This document shows positions 53,593 to 62,340 of a stretch of 64,000 nt of DNA, piece after piece. The notes under the pieces were generated by a model. That model saw only the letters and a list, made by a program, of their open reading frames with translations. It was not told where the DNA came from and made no database searches. This DNA comes from Pseudomonas crudilactis (lineage in GTDB: Bacteria > Pseudomonadota > Gammaproteobacteria > Pseudomonadales > Pseudomonadaceae), in assembly GCF_013433315.1 (NCBI RefSeq), contig NZ_WXVV01000032.1, forward strand, positions 1 to 64,000, read 5' to 3'. Both the position numbers and the translations under genes were made by a program. Every line of letters begins with the position of its first letter. Position 1 is the stretch's first letter.

Positions 53593-54738
53593 ATGTCTCT
53601 GGCAAAAATCCTGTCCGCTTTGTCGCTGTTAGCCCTGAGCACCGGTTGTGTGTCGTCGACGGTCGAGCCGACGCTGCGGTTTGGCGTCGAACCTCTCGTA
53701 CCCCCCTTTGAAAGTCGCAACGATAAAGGTGAACTGGTCGGACTCAACATCGAGTTGGGCAATGCCTTGTGCGCCGAACTGCAAAAACGTTGCGTGTGGG
53801 TCGATCAGGATTACGCGACCAATGTCGTGGCGCTTGAGGCCAATCGTTTTGACGTGATCATGCCGATGACGGCCACCCCGGCGCGACGGGAACGCATGGA
53901 TTTCACCGACAACCTCTACCCGTTGAGCAGCCAGTTGGTCGCGCGCAAGGGGACGCATCTGCAACCTGATGCCAAATCACTCCAAGGCAAACGTATTGGT
54001 GTGTTGGCTGGCACCAGTCGCGAGGCGTTCGCCAAGGCACGCTGGGCTGAGTCGGGTGTGACGATTCGTAGCTTTCAGTTCAACGATCAACTGATTGCGA
54101 GTCTGCAAAGCGGTGAAATCGATGCCACCTTGCAGGATTCCATCGAAATTACGCACGCATTCTTGAGCCGACCGCAGGGTCAGGCGTTCGGTTTTGCAGG
54201 GCCGGCGCTCAAGGATCCGATGCTGGGCACGGGCGTGGCCATGGCTTTGCGCAAAACCGACAGCAAACTGCGTGATGATCTCAATGCGGCCCTTGAGCGT
54301 TTAAAACAGAGCGGCCAGTATCAGGCGATCACTGAACGCTATCTGTCGCCTGCTATCAGCGACTTCCCGCGCTATCGAGCCAAGGCGCAGGGTTTGCCGT
54401 TTTCCGATTCCGTACAGATTGGTGAGACGATCTATTTGTCCGGTGTGCTCGGGCTGGATGTCGATGGCCAACTGGCGGCGGGCGGGATTCGTCCGCAGAT
54501 GGTTCAGGTCATGGAGAATCTGCGTAGCGCGCTGGACCGAAGTGGCTCATCTCTTGCGCACGTAGCCAAGTGCACCGTGATTCTCACCGACGTCGGGGAT
54601 TTCACCGGGATGAACGAGGTTTATCGCCGCTATTTCCCTGCCGACCGGTTACCTGCCCGCACGACGTTCGCGGGCAAGCAACTGGTGGTGCCGGGAGCTA
54701 AAGTAGAGCTTGAGTGTCTGGCAGTGGCTGCCAGCTGA
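53593..54738 (+). CDS. Fusion of periplasmic solute-binding domain and RidA/YjgF domain
   Basis: The 381-residue protein starts at the ATG at 53593 after AAGG. It has a hydrophobic signal ending in STGC, a possible but imperfect lipobox. Residues about 25-255 are a family 3 amino-acid-type solute-binding domain (LRFGVEPLVPPFESRNDKGELVGLNIELG, RFDVIMPMTATPARRERMDFTDNLY, GKRIGVLAGTSREAFA). Residues about 265-381 are a RidA/YjgF domain (IYLSGVLGLDVDGQLAAGG, HVAKCTVILTDVGDFTGMNEVY, LPARTTFAGKQL, VELECLAVA) that keeps the substrate-binding Arg in the PART stretch. A RidA domain placed outside the cytoplasm is unusual. Confidence 0.78.
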   Translation: MSLAKILSALSLLALSTGCVSSTVEPTLRFGVEPLVPPFESRNDKGELVGLNIELGNALCAELQKRCVWVDQDYATNVVALEANRFDVIMPMTATPARRERMDFTDNLYPLSSQLVARKGTHLQPDAKSLQGKRIGVLAGTSREAFAKARWAESGVTIRSFQFNDQLIASLQSGEIDATLQDSIEITHAFLSRPQGQAFGFAGPALKDPMLGTGVAMALRKTDSKLRDDLNAALERLKQSGQYQAITERYLSPAISDFPRYRAKAQGLPFSDSVQIGETIYLSGVLGLDVDGQLAAGGIRPQMVQVMENLRSALDRSGSSLAHVAKCTVILTDVGDFTGMNEVYRRYFPADRLPARTTFAGKQLVVPGAKVELECLAVAAS

Positions 54739-54914
54739 AGAAGTCGCAAGCATTCCCGTCAGCCGTCGCTGCGTTGTGCGTGCGGCTGATGGCTGAATGC
54801 ATGCCGGCGCAGGCGCTTGCGCATATGTGGCAGGCGCTCAAGCGCGGACGGTCGTGTATGGGCCTGGTGAAAAATCCTCGGGATGAGGCCCGTGCAGACG
54901 CTAAAGAATCTGGA

Positions 54915-55664
54915 TCAAGCCGCGCGCAACGAGATAAACGCATACGTCTGCGCCGGCTCCGTCACCACCTGAGCCCCAGCCGCCAACACCTGCCCGGCAA
55001 CATCATCGCCCGACAGATGAAACACCCACTCACTCGGCGCAGTCGTCAACGGCTGCGCTGTCACCTGATCAATCACCGCCGCAAACGCATCCATATTCGG
55101 TAAGTACGCAGTAAATCCGTCGCCCTTCAACGCTGTGGTGCGAATCCCCAGCATCGCGCAGATCGCGTCCTTGATGCCGATGTCATCGCGATCGGCCTGG
55201 CGCGAACGTTGAATCAATTCGACCAGTTCCTGATCAACCAACTCGCCGCCAGCGATCAATACCGGCCCCTGTTGCCAGGACTCCGGCGGGCAATCCTTGG
55301 CGGCAGGGTTGAGCGGGATATGCGGATTGATTTCCGCCGGATAAATGCGGCACACCAACGGCCGTCGCTCGTAGATCCGGCACAACTTGTTTTCGTCAAG
55401 ATTCCGACAAGGGCCTACGTTGTACGCGGCGAAGGTGATTGCCACATGGGCGTCGGTTGCGCCGCTGCGAACGATCGCTGAGCGACGTTCGGCATGTTCT
55501 CGCTGCTGCGCCGGCAGACCCAGGCCATTACCGAGAAAAGCCTCCACCAGCACAATCACCTGACCGCCATCCGCCGCCCACATGCGGGCTTCGGCCAGGG
55601 TCAGGGGGACATGATGGTCGGTGCAGCACTTGCCGCAGCCTACGCAGGAAAACGTTGTATTCAT
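54915..55664 (-). CDS. YkgJ-family cysteine-cluster protein
   Basis: The protein has 249 residues from the ATG at 55664 (a TTG at 55682 is in frame). The N-terminal CVGCGKCCTDHHVPLT and the later GPCRNLDENKLCRIYERRPLVCRIYP form the Cys-rich signature of the YkgJ family, a putative zinc or iron-sulfur binder. A fourth cysteine group is AKDCPPESW. Function is unknown. The neighbours offer no operon context. Confidence 0.85.
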   Translation of the reverse strand: MNTTFSCVGCGKCCTDHHVPLTLAEARMWAADGGQVIVLVEAFLGNGLGLPAQQREHAERRSAIVRSGATDAHVAITFAAYNVGPCRNLDENKLCRIYERRPLVCRIYPAEINPHIPLNPAAKDCPPESWQQGPVLIAGGELVDQELVELIQRSRQADRDDIGIKDAICAMLGIRTTALKGDGFTAYLPNMDAFAAVIDQVTAQPLTTAPSEWVFHLSGDDVAGQVLAAGAQVVTEPAQTYAFISLRAA

Positions 55665-55747
55665 TGAGCGATCTGTCTTCAATCAGGGGGTGAAACGGTG
55701 GCGGAAAACCACCGCACAGGCGCGGATCGAAGCAAGTTATGCGCCAC

Positions 55748-56074
55748 TCACCGGGCTTTGGCGGTCGGGCGGATCGAGTCCCACTCGGTGACGAAGGCGG
55801 TTTTCGACTGTTTGTTGTACAGACACAGTTCGGTGCCTTGCTGGCCTTTCATGTGTTTTTGCGGGTATTGGCCTTGCAACAGGACGGCGGTGTAGCCGAC
55901 GCGGTCATCGAACTGTGCGGGCGTGCCGACCGGTTTGGCGTTTTTCAGGCCGCTGGCTTTGGTGCAGCTGGCGAGCACGGTTTTGTCGTAGGCGGCCCAG
56001 GCGTCCGGGCTGGAGGCGTAGGCTTGGGAAGCCAGGGCGATGAGGCAGAGCAGGCTTGCGGTGATGGCTTTCAT
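55748..56074 (-). CDS. Small secreted protein of unknown function
   Basis: The 108-residue protein starts at the ATG at 56074. It has a signal peptide (residues 1-19, MKAITASLLCLIALASQAYA), then a compact domain with two cysteines (ASCTKASG, ELCLYN) in disulfide-like spacing, and an alternating Tyr/Val-rich pattern suggesting beta structure. I do not recognise the family. It probably works in the periplasm. Confidence 0.65.
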   Translation of the reverse strand: MKAITASLLCLIALASQAYASSPDAWAAYDKTVLASCTKASGLKNAKPVGTPAQFDDRVGYTAVLLQGQYPQKHMKGQQGTELCLYNKQSKTAFVTEWDSIRPTAKAR

Positions 56075-56153
56075 GGTGGGCGTCCTTGGTTGTGAGTGGC
56101 CAAGGTTGGAGTCGGTGTGAGACGGGAAGTTGCCTGCTCGCGAAGACGCTCGA

Positions 56154-56636
56154 TCAGTCCGGCACCCGTTCCCGGCGGACCACATACATCCCGGCACTTT
56201 CATACAATCGCTGCGCCCGCCGGTTGTCTTCCAGCACCTTCAGATCAACAAACCCTTCGCGGCGTTGCTGAAACACCTTGAATGCCTTGAGCAACAACGC
56301 CCGACCCAATCCTCGGCCCTGCATGCGCGGATGCACCACCAGATTCTTGATATAGGAACTGGTCCAGCATTGCGCCACGCCGACCACGCCTTCGCCATCA
56401 CGGGCAATAAAGCACAGGGTCGGATCGTATTCAGGATCGGTCTCGAACTGCTGCTGCCAAGTGTCCAGCGCCGGTACCCGGCCACCACCTTCGTGGTAGC
56501 CGAGTTGCATCAAATGATGCACGTCCGCCGCCAGTTCGACGGAGTACGTGCCCAGTTCAATGTCTTGTGGCCAAGGTGCATCCGGCGCGTCCTTACCGAG
56601 GTCGCGCCGCATCAAAAAACAGTACGTCTCAGCCAA
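56154..56636 (-). CDS. GNAT-family N-acetyltransferase
   Basis: This 160-residue cytoplasmic protein has the GNAT acetyl-CoA motif A region IKNLVVHPRMQGRGLGRALL (Q/RxxGxG/A type: MQGRGLG), followed by motif B LKVLEDNRRAQRLYESAGM. The N-terminal MAETYCFLMRRDLGKD is unlike the core. The substrate is unknown. It lies 3 bp after the cheV stop on the minus strand, so the two are probably cotranscribed. Confidence 0.85.
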   Translation of the reverse strand: MAETYCFLMRRDLGKDAPDAPWPQDIELGTYSVELAADVHHLMQLGYHEGGGRVPALDTWQQQFETDPEYDPTLCFIARDGEGVVGVAQCWTSSYIKNLVVHPRMQGRGLGRALLLKAFKVFQQRREGFVDLKVLEDNRRAQRLYESAGMYVVRRERVPD

Positions 56637-56639
56637 GAC

Positions 56640-57542
56640 TCAGTGCCCGTGCGCCGCGACGTGTTTGGCCGCTTCGATCAGGCAGTGGGTCAGTTCCGGC
56701 GAGGAGAACTTGGTCAACACGCCGTTCGCCCCGGCCAGACGCGCTTTTTCGCTGTTCATCGCGCTGTCGAGCGAGGTGTGCAGCAGCACGTACAAATGTG
56801 CGAAGTCCGGGGTCTCGCGCAGGGTGCGGGTGAAGGCGTAACCGTCCATCTCGGACATTTCGATGTCGGAGACGATCAGGTTGATCTGCTGCGCGGTGCC
56901 TTGCAGGTCGAGCAGGCAATCGATGGCTTCCTTGGCACTGCGTGCGGTGTGGCATTGCAGGCCGAGGTTGCGCAGGGTGTGCACCGATTGTTGCAGCGCC
57001 ACCTGGCTGTCGTCGACCACCAGGATGCGTGCGTTGCCGAGCACATCAGCGTCTTCCATGCTCAGATCGGTCGGAGCCATTTCGATCTGCGCCGGGGCGA
57101 TGCTGTGGATAACTTTTTCGATATCCAGTACCTGCACCAGCGTGCCGTCCACCGAGGTCACGCCAGTGATGTAGGCGCGTGAACCGCCGGAGCCGAATGG
57201 CGGTGGTTTGATATCAGTGGTCAGGCAGTGGACGATTTTGCTTACCGCCTGCACGTGCAGGCCCTGCTTCGAGCGGCTGACGTCAGTGACGATCAGGCAG
57301 CCGCCGTTCGGATCTTCCAGCGGACGCTCACCGATCGCGCGGCTAAGGTCGATGACCGACAGCGAGGCGCCGCGCAACGTGGCGATGCCTTTCACGTGCG
57401 GATGCGACTCCGGCAGCTTGGTCAGCGGCGGGCAGGGGATGATTTCACTGACTTTCAGCAGGTTGATCGCCATCAGCTTGCCGCTGCGCAAGGTAAACAG
57501 CAGAAGCGAAAGTGAGTCTGCGCGGGCTTTGGTGGAGGACAT
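56640..57542 (-). CDS. cheV: Chemotaxis coupling protein CheV
   Basis: The 300-residue protein has a CheW-like domain (residues about 10-160: LLFTLRSGKLMAINLLKVSEIIPCPPLTKLPESHPHVKGIATLRG, VLDIEKVIH) and a C-terminal receiver domain (about 172-295: RILVVDDSQVALQQS, phosphoacceptor Asp in IVSDIEMSEMDGYAF, Lys in GVLTKFSS). CheV couples chemoreceptors to CheA and can be phosphorylated. It is followed by the acetyltransferase gene. Confidence 0.93.
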   Translation of the reverse strand: MSSTKARADSLSLLLFTLRSGKLMAINLLKVSEIIPCPPLTKLPESHPHVKGIATLRGASLSVIDLSRAIGERPLEDPNGGCLIVTDVSRSKQGLHVQAVSKIVHCLTTDIKPPPFGSGGSRAYITGVTSVDGTLVQVLDIEKVIHSIAPAQIEMAPTDLSMEDADVLGNARILVVDDSQVALQQSVHTLRNLGLQCHTARSAKEAIDCLLDLQGTAQQINLIVSDIEMSEMDGYAFTRTLRETPDFAHLYVLLHTSLDSAMNSEKARLAGANGVLTKFSSPELTHCLIEAAKHVAAHGH

Positions 57543-57670
57543 ATGAACCTTCTGTGGAAAGGTGGTGGGCGAGGGTGGAAATCGCCAGAAACTATTGATG
57601 CCGGGTTATCGGCGTTAAAGGGGTGGGCTTTAGGTTAGTTGTCGGATGGCATTTCGATCAAAAGCCAAAG

Positions 57671-57847
57671 CCCCTCACCCCAGCCCTCTCCCAGAGGGAG
57701 AGGGGGCCGACCGAGGTGTCAAACGTTGTACATCGACCTGAATGACCGAGTCGATTATGGATTCAGTAAAGATCGATCACGTCGGCGGAATTCTGCAATA
57801 TCCCCCAGTCGGCTCCCTCTCCCTCCGGGAGAGGGCTGGGGTGAGGG
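57671..57847. repeat. Palindrome-ended repeat element, copy 2
   Basis: The element starts cccctcaccccagccctctc and ends gagagggctggggtgaggg. The interior (ccgaccgaggtgtcaaacgt, tgtacatcgacctgaatgac) aligns with copy 1 at 43544-43722 with scattered differences. It lies 16 bp after the norR stop, between norR and cheV. Confidence 0.8.
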
Positions 57848-57862
57848 TAGCTTTTAAGTTTT

Positions 57863-59422
57863 TCAGTCTCGCATCCCCAACCGCTTGGCCATCCGCCCAA
57901 GGTTCGCCCGATCCAGCCCCAACTCCCGCGCCGCACTCGCCCAGTTATCCTGATTGCGCTCCAGCGCCGCACTGATCAAACGCCGCTGATACTGCTCGGT
58001 CGCACTGCGCAAATCCCCACTGATCAGCGGCATCTCAGCCACGACACCGGCAACCGCCTCAACCGAGTTATCCACAACCTCATGCGGCAGATCCAGATCC
58101 GCTGCACTCAGGCTGAGAATCTTCGGCCGCACCTTGCAGTTGCCCAGCGCCTTCAGCGCACTGCGGCCAATCAAGTGTTCCAGCTCACGCACGTTGCCCG
58201 GCCAAGTGTAGGCGAGCAGTGCTTCCTGGGCGTCGCTGTTCAGGCGCAGGCTGTTGAGGCCCATGCGTGAACGGTTCTGTTCGAGGAAGAAGCCGCTGAG
58301 CAACAACACATCGCGGCCGCGATCGCGCAGTGCCGGCACGCGCAGCGGGTACACGCTGAGGCGATGGTAGAAGTCGGCACGATAGCGACCGCTGCGCACT
58401 TCTTCGGCCAGGTCGCGGTTGGTCGCGGCGATCAGACGCACATCGACTTGATGCTCCTTGTCCGAACCCAACCGTTGCAATTGACCGCTCTGCAGTACGC
58501 GCAACAACTTGGCCTGCACGCTCAGCGACAGTTCGCCGACCTCATCGAGAAACAGCGTGCCGCCATTGGCCAGTTCGAACTTGCCACGCCGGTCGCTGGT
58601 GGCACCGGTGAAGGCGCCGCGCACGTGACCGAACAATTCGCTTTCTACCAGCGTGTCGGGCAGGGCGGCGCAGTTAAGGCTGATGATCGGTTTGTCGGCG
58701 CGCGCTGATGCGGCGTGAATAGCCTGGGCGACCAGCTCTTTGCCGACCCCGGTTTCGCCAGTGATCAACACGGTCAGATCGCTGCCGCCGACCAGATTGA
58801 TTTCTTCCACTAATTTCTTCAGAGCCTTGCTCTGGCCGATCATTTCGCGGTTGTGCTGGCCGCTGGCTTGGCGATAAACCTCGGCGCGCTGATGTTCGTC
58901 TTCAGCGCGATTGGCCAGGCGTTGAATGCGCTCGGCGGCGTTGACCGTGGCTGAGGCGAGGCTGGCGAACGCTTGCAAGGCGTCGAGTTCGATCGGTTCG
59001 AATCGCTCAGGGTCGAGGGCGTCGAGGGTGATCAACCCCCAGAGTTTTTCATCGACGAAAAGAGGGCAGCCGAGGCAGTCGTGAACTTCGAGGTGCTCGT
59101 CGAGGCCATCGACCAGACCGTCATAAGGATCGGGCAAGTCGCTGTCGGCGGCGAAGCGCGTGGGTCCGGCACCGCTCAGCAAAATTTCAAAGCGCGGATG
59201 TTCGCTGACTTTAAAGCGTCGGCCGAGGGTGTCGGTGCTTAGACCGTCCACCGCCAGCGGCACCAGCGCTTCGCCGTCGAGGCGCAACAACGCCGCCGCA
59301 TCACAGGGCAGCAGGGCGCGCATGGCTTCGAGCAGGCGTCGATAACGCTCGCCCTCGGGCAATTCGCGGGACAGATCGGAAACCAGAGGCAGCAGAGCAG
59401 TCAGCAGGGATTTGGCGGTCAT
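57863..59422 (-). CDS. norR: Nitric oxide-responsive sigma-54 activator NorR (FhpR-like)
   Basis: This 519-residue regulator has an N-terminal GAF domain (about residues 20-185) whose non-heme iron senses NO, a central AAA+ domain with Walker A TGETGVGKELVAQAIH and the sigma-54 contact loop GAFTGA, and a C-terminal Fis-type HTH (ARELGLDRANLGRMAKRLG). It is divergent from hmp over 164 bp carrying three GT-N7-AC sites. It activates NO detoxification genes. Confidence 0.93.
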   Translation of the reverse strand: MTAKSLLTALLPLVSDLSRELPEGERYRRLLEAMRALLPCDAAALLRLDGEALVPLAVDGLSTDTLGRRFKVSEHPRFEILLSGAGPTRFAADSDLPDPYDGLVDGLDEHLEVHDCLGCPLFVDEKLWGLITLDALDPERFEPIELDALQAFASLASATVNAAERIQRLANRAEDEHQRAEVYRQASGQHNREMIGQSKALKKLVEEINLVGGSDLTVLITGETGVGKELVAQAIHAASARADKPIISLNCAALPDTLVESELFGHVRGAFTGATSDRRGKFELANGGTLFLDEVGELSLSVQAKLLRVLQSGQLQRLGSDKEHQVDVRLIAATNRDLAEEVRSGRYRADFYHRLSVYPLRVPALRDRGRDVLLLSGFFLEQNRSRMGLNSLRLNSDAQEALLAYTWPGNVRELEHLIGRSALKALGNCKVRPKILSLSAADLDLPHEVVDNSVEAVAGVVAEMPLISGDLRSATEQYQRRLISAALERNQDNWASAARELGLDRANLGRMAKRLGMRD

Positions 59423-59431
59423 GGGCTTGTA

Positions 59432-59487
59432 GTCAAAGAGACAAGATGTAGTCGGGATGACTATAAAGATCTTTGAGTCTTTATGAC
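59432..59487 (+). promoter_or_regulatory. Three NorR-type GT-N7-AC sites upstream of hmp
   Basis: GTCAAAGAGAC (59432-59442), GTCGGGATGAC (59451-59461) and GTCTTTATGAC (59477-59487) all fit GT-N7-AC, the NorR enhancer pattern. The latter two are near-perfect AGTC-N5-GACT palindromes. They sit between norR and hmp. Confidence 0.65.
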
Positions 59488-59527
59488 TACTATGTTTTCA
59501 ATATATTGATTTATATAGAAAAAATAG

Positions 59528-59544
59528 TTGGCATGAAACCTGAT
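59528..59544 (+). promoter_or_regulatory. Possible sigma-54 promoter of hmp
   Basis: TTGGCATGAAACCTGAT lies downstream of the NorR sites. GG is followed 10 bp later by GA rather than GC, so it is an imperfect -24/-12 element. Confidence 0.35.
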
Positions 59545-59586
59545 AAGCCTAAGGTAACTTTTCAAAGAAGCTCAGGAGTCTATCTT

Positions 59587-60768
59587 ATGCTTAGCGTCCA
59601 GGATCGTGCCATCGTCAAGTCCACCGTGCCTCTGCTGGAAAGCGGCGGTGAAGCGCTGATCACTCACTTCTACCGCATGATGCTCTCCGAATACCCAGAG
59701 GTCCGCCCACTCTTTAACCAGGCGCACCAGGCCAGCGGTGACCAGCCGCGCGCCTTGGCCAACGGCGTGTTGATGTATGCGCGGCACATCGATCAGCTCG
59801 ACCAGTTGGGCGATCTGGTGGCGAAGATCATCAACAAGCACGTCGCCCTGCAGATCCTCCCGGAGCACTACCCGATTGTCGGCGCCTGTTTGCTGCGCGC
59901 CATCTCCGAAGTGCTCGGCGAAGAGATCGCCACGCCAGAAGTGATGAGCGCCTGGGGCGCGGCGTACGGGCAACTGGCGGATATTCTGATCGGCGCCGAA
60001 ACCGCGATCTACGACCAGAAAGAACAAGCCGTCGGCGGCTGGCGCGGTGCGCGTGAATTCATCGTCGCGGCCAAGGTCGAGGAGAGTGCGGAAATCATTT
60101 CGTTCTACTTCGAACCGGCAGACAAAGGCCCGATCCTCGCGGCCGAGCCGGGTCAGTACATCGGCATGAAGCTGATCCTCGATGGCGAAGAAATCCGCCG
60201 CAACTACTCGTTGTCGGCCCTGGCCAACAACGGTCAGTACCGCATCAGCGTCAAACGCGAACCGGGTGGCCGTGCGTCCAATCATTTGCACGATCAATTG
60301 CATGTCGGCGCGAGCATTCAGCTGTTCCCGCCATCGGGTGAGTTCACCTTGACCGCGAGCGACAAGCCATTGGTGTTGATCAGCGGCGGCGTCGGCATCA
60401 CGCCGACTCTGGCGATGCTGGAAGCGGCGCTGGAAACCGAGCGTCCGGTGCACTTTATCCACTGCGCGCGCAATGGCAGCGTGCATGCGTTCCGCGACTG
60501 GATTGATGAGTTGGCTGAGCGTCATCCGCAACTCAAGCGCTTTTACTGCTACGCCGAAGATGACGGTGTCAGCCCGGCGGCGGACAAGGTCGGGATGCTG
60601 GATCAGGCACTGCTTGGCGAATGGCTGCCGCAGCAGCGTGATGTCGATGCGTACTTCCTTGGGCCGAAGGGCTTCATGGGCGCGATCAAGCGCCATCTGA
60701 AAGCGCTGGGTGTGCCGGAGAAGCAGAGTCGTTATGAGTTCTTCGGGCCGGCTTCGGCTTTGGAATGA
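59587..60768 (+). CDS. hmp: Flavohemoprotein, nitric oxide dioxygenase
   Basis: This 393-residue protein (usual length) starts at the ATG at 59587 (MLSVQDRAIV). Residues 1-136 form a globin domain with the proximal heme His in NKHVALQILPEHY. Residues about 150-393 form a ferredoxin-reductase module with FAD motif RNYSLSA and NAD site ISGGVGITPTLAML, ending in FFGPA. It oxidises NO to nitrate with NAD(P)H. Regulation by the divergent NorR fits the operator sites. Confidence 0.95.
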   Translation: MLSVQDRAIVKSTVPLLESGGEALITHFYRMMLSEYPEVRPLFNQAHQASGDQPRALANGVLMYARHIDQLDQLGDLVAKIINKHVALQILPEHYPIVGACLLRAISEVLGEEIATPEVMSAWGAAYGQLADILIGAETAIYDQKEQAVGGWRGAREFIVAAKVEESAEIISFYFEPADKGPILAAEPGQYIGMKLILDGEEIRRNYSLSALANNGQYRISVKREPGGRASNHLHDQLHVGASIQLFPPSGEFTLTASDKPLVLISGGVGITPTLAMLEAALETERPVHFIHCARNGSVHAFRDWIDELAERHPQLKRFYCYAEDDGVSPAADKVGMLDQALLGEWLPQQRDVDAYFLGPKGFMGAIKRHLKALGVPEKQSRYEFFGPASALE

Positions 60769-60786
60769 TCTAAGACCGAGGCGCCA

Positions 60787-60864
60787 CCTTCGCGAGCAAG
60801 CTCGCTCCCACAGGATTTGTGTTTGACGCAAATTCAAAGTGGGAGCGAGCTTGCTCGCGAAGGC
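60787..60864. repeat. Paired REP palindromes
   Basis: The inverted units cttcgcgagcaagctcgctc and gagcgagcttgctcgcgaag follow the hmp stop. Confidence 0.85.
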
Positions 60865-61004
60865 CGTTATGGGTCCTGAATTTGTGAACCGAGTTTAAGA
60901 GGTTAATCGTTTCTTAACCGCCTTATCGTTTATTCCCCCGGTGTAGACTTGCGACAACCTTCAGCCGCGAGCCGGTTGAACCATGGACATATAAAGGAAA
61001 CGCG

Positions 61005-61514
61005 ATGAGCGAGGAAACGATTCGACTGGGACGTGAGCGGCGCTTTCTGGTGCTGTTGGGCATCATCTGCCTGGCACTGATCGGTGGTGCGCTGTACATG
61101 CAGATCGTACTTGGCGAGGCACCGTGCCCACTGTGCATCTTGCAGCGCTATGCGTTGCTGCTGATCGCGCTGTTCGCGTTCATCGGCGCGGCGATGCGCA
61201 GCCGTCGCAGCATTACCGTATTCGAAGTGCTGGTGGTGCTTTGCGCGCTTGCCGGGGCGGCTGTGGCCGGGCATCACGTGTACACCCAGTTCTATCCGGC
61301 GGTGAGCTGCGGCATCGATGTACTGCAGCCGATTGTCGATGATCTGCCGCTGGCGAAGATCTTCCCGCTGGGCTTTCAGGTCGACGGTTTCTGCTCGACG
61401 CCGTACCCGCCGATCCTCGGCCTGTCGCTGGCACAGTGGGCGCTGGTGGCATTCGTGCTGGTGGTGATTCTGGTGCCGCTGCTGACCTCGCGTAACCGAA
61501 AAGCACTGCGCTGA
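61005..61514 (+). CDS. dsbB: Disulfide bond formation protein DsbB
   Basis: The 169-residue inner-membrane protein has four predicted helices. The first periplasmic loop has the redox pair Cys41/Cys44 (APCPLCILQRYAL), and the second loop has Cys102/Cys130 (AVSCGIDVL and DGFCSTPYP). It reoxidises DsbA using quinones. Arg48 in the ILQRYA stretch matches the quinone-linked Arg of E. coli DsbB. A terminator follows, so it is probably monocistronic. Confidence 0.93.
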   Translation: MSEETIRLGRERRFLVLLGIICLALIGGALYMQIVLGEAPCPLCILQRYALLLIALFAFIGAAMRSRRSITVFEVLVVLCALAGAAVAGHHVYTQFYPAVSCGIDVLQPIVDDLPLAKIFPLGFQVDGFCSTPYPPILGLSLAQWALVAFVLVVILVPLLTSRNRKALR

Positions 61515-61546
61515 GTCAACTATTCGGCTGTCTGGCCGATACAGAA

Positions 61547-61586
61547 AACGCCCCGATTTGCGGATCAGCCAATCGGGGCGTTTTTG
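61547..61586 (+). terminator. Terminator after dsbB
   Basis: The stem acgccccgatt / aatcggggcgt is followed by five T. Confidence 0.85.
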
Positions 61587-62340
61587 CATTTCAGAGTGTT
61601 TGTGAAAACACCGTGACGGACGACAAGGCAGGGTGTTGCAGGTGTGCGACATGTTGTCACACGCGCGGTGTCGCAGGACGCTTCAGCGATGCGGAATCGG
61701 GCGTTGTTACAAAAAAGGATTGGTCTGTTTCGGAGTTTTTCGGCTTTAGCACGCGGGTGCCAGAGCAGGCAGTTTTAACAAGCGCTGGCATATGGCCAAA
61801 AGCCTTGGGTTATCGGGGCTTGCGCTGTTCCAGCGTTCGGAAAAAGCCGTCAGAGCTGTCTGAACTGACGCGGGTACACCTACAATTTTTGGTGTTTTTG
61901 TTGAGAATTGATTTCGATAAGATGCGGAACTTTTGCAAAAATGGCGATGGATTGTTGCTCGAACGGATAAAAATTATTTCGGGATAAGACATGGTGTATA
62001 GGGCGCTACCTATCTACAATCGCCCGCACTGAATTCCCGGCACTGTTCAGCCTTTATTAAGGAGGCGAGCAGGAAGTCGGGTGTCGAGTGAGTCGAGAGG
62101 CTTTCAAGACACCCAGGTGTCGGTGCCTTCCAACTTTCCGCACCAAATGGAATTGGTCTGTAACAAGGCCTTTGACCACGAATTCGAATAAGAACTGACC
62201 GCTGTCCCAGGTTTTGTCGAGCGTCTGACGCGCGACGGGCGGCCCTTATTCAATCCAAAGAAAATGCCAACCCTTGGCAGGGTGAAGTGTTGGCGATCAA
62301 AACCCAACTGCATTGCGCAAGCTGCTTTAGAGGTCGTGAG
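61587..62340. other. Long non-coding region upstream of cyoA
   Basis: About 750 bp without a convincing gene. The ORFs present (61613-61987 +, 62104-62313 -) lack ribosome sites and coding character. A TTGAT-N4-ATAAG stretch near 61910 partly resembles an ANR/FNR box, which would fit oxygen control of the cyo oxidase operon, but the match is incomplete. Confidence 0.45.

Noticed and set aside
61613..61987. Cys-rich 124-codon frame upstream of cyoA
   Set aside because: No ribosome site, irregular composition and no family likeness; treated as non-coding.
62104..62313. 69-codon minus-strand frame in the cyoA leader
   Set aside because: It has no ribosome site and no recognisable features and overlaps the probable cyoA transcript leader.
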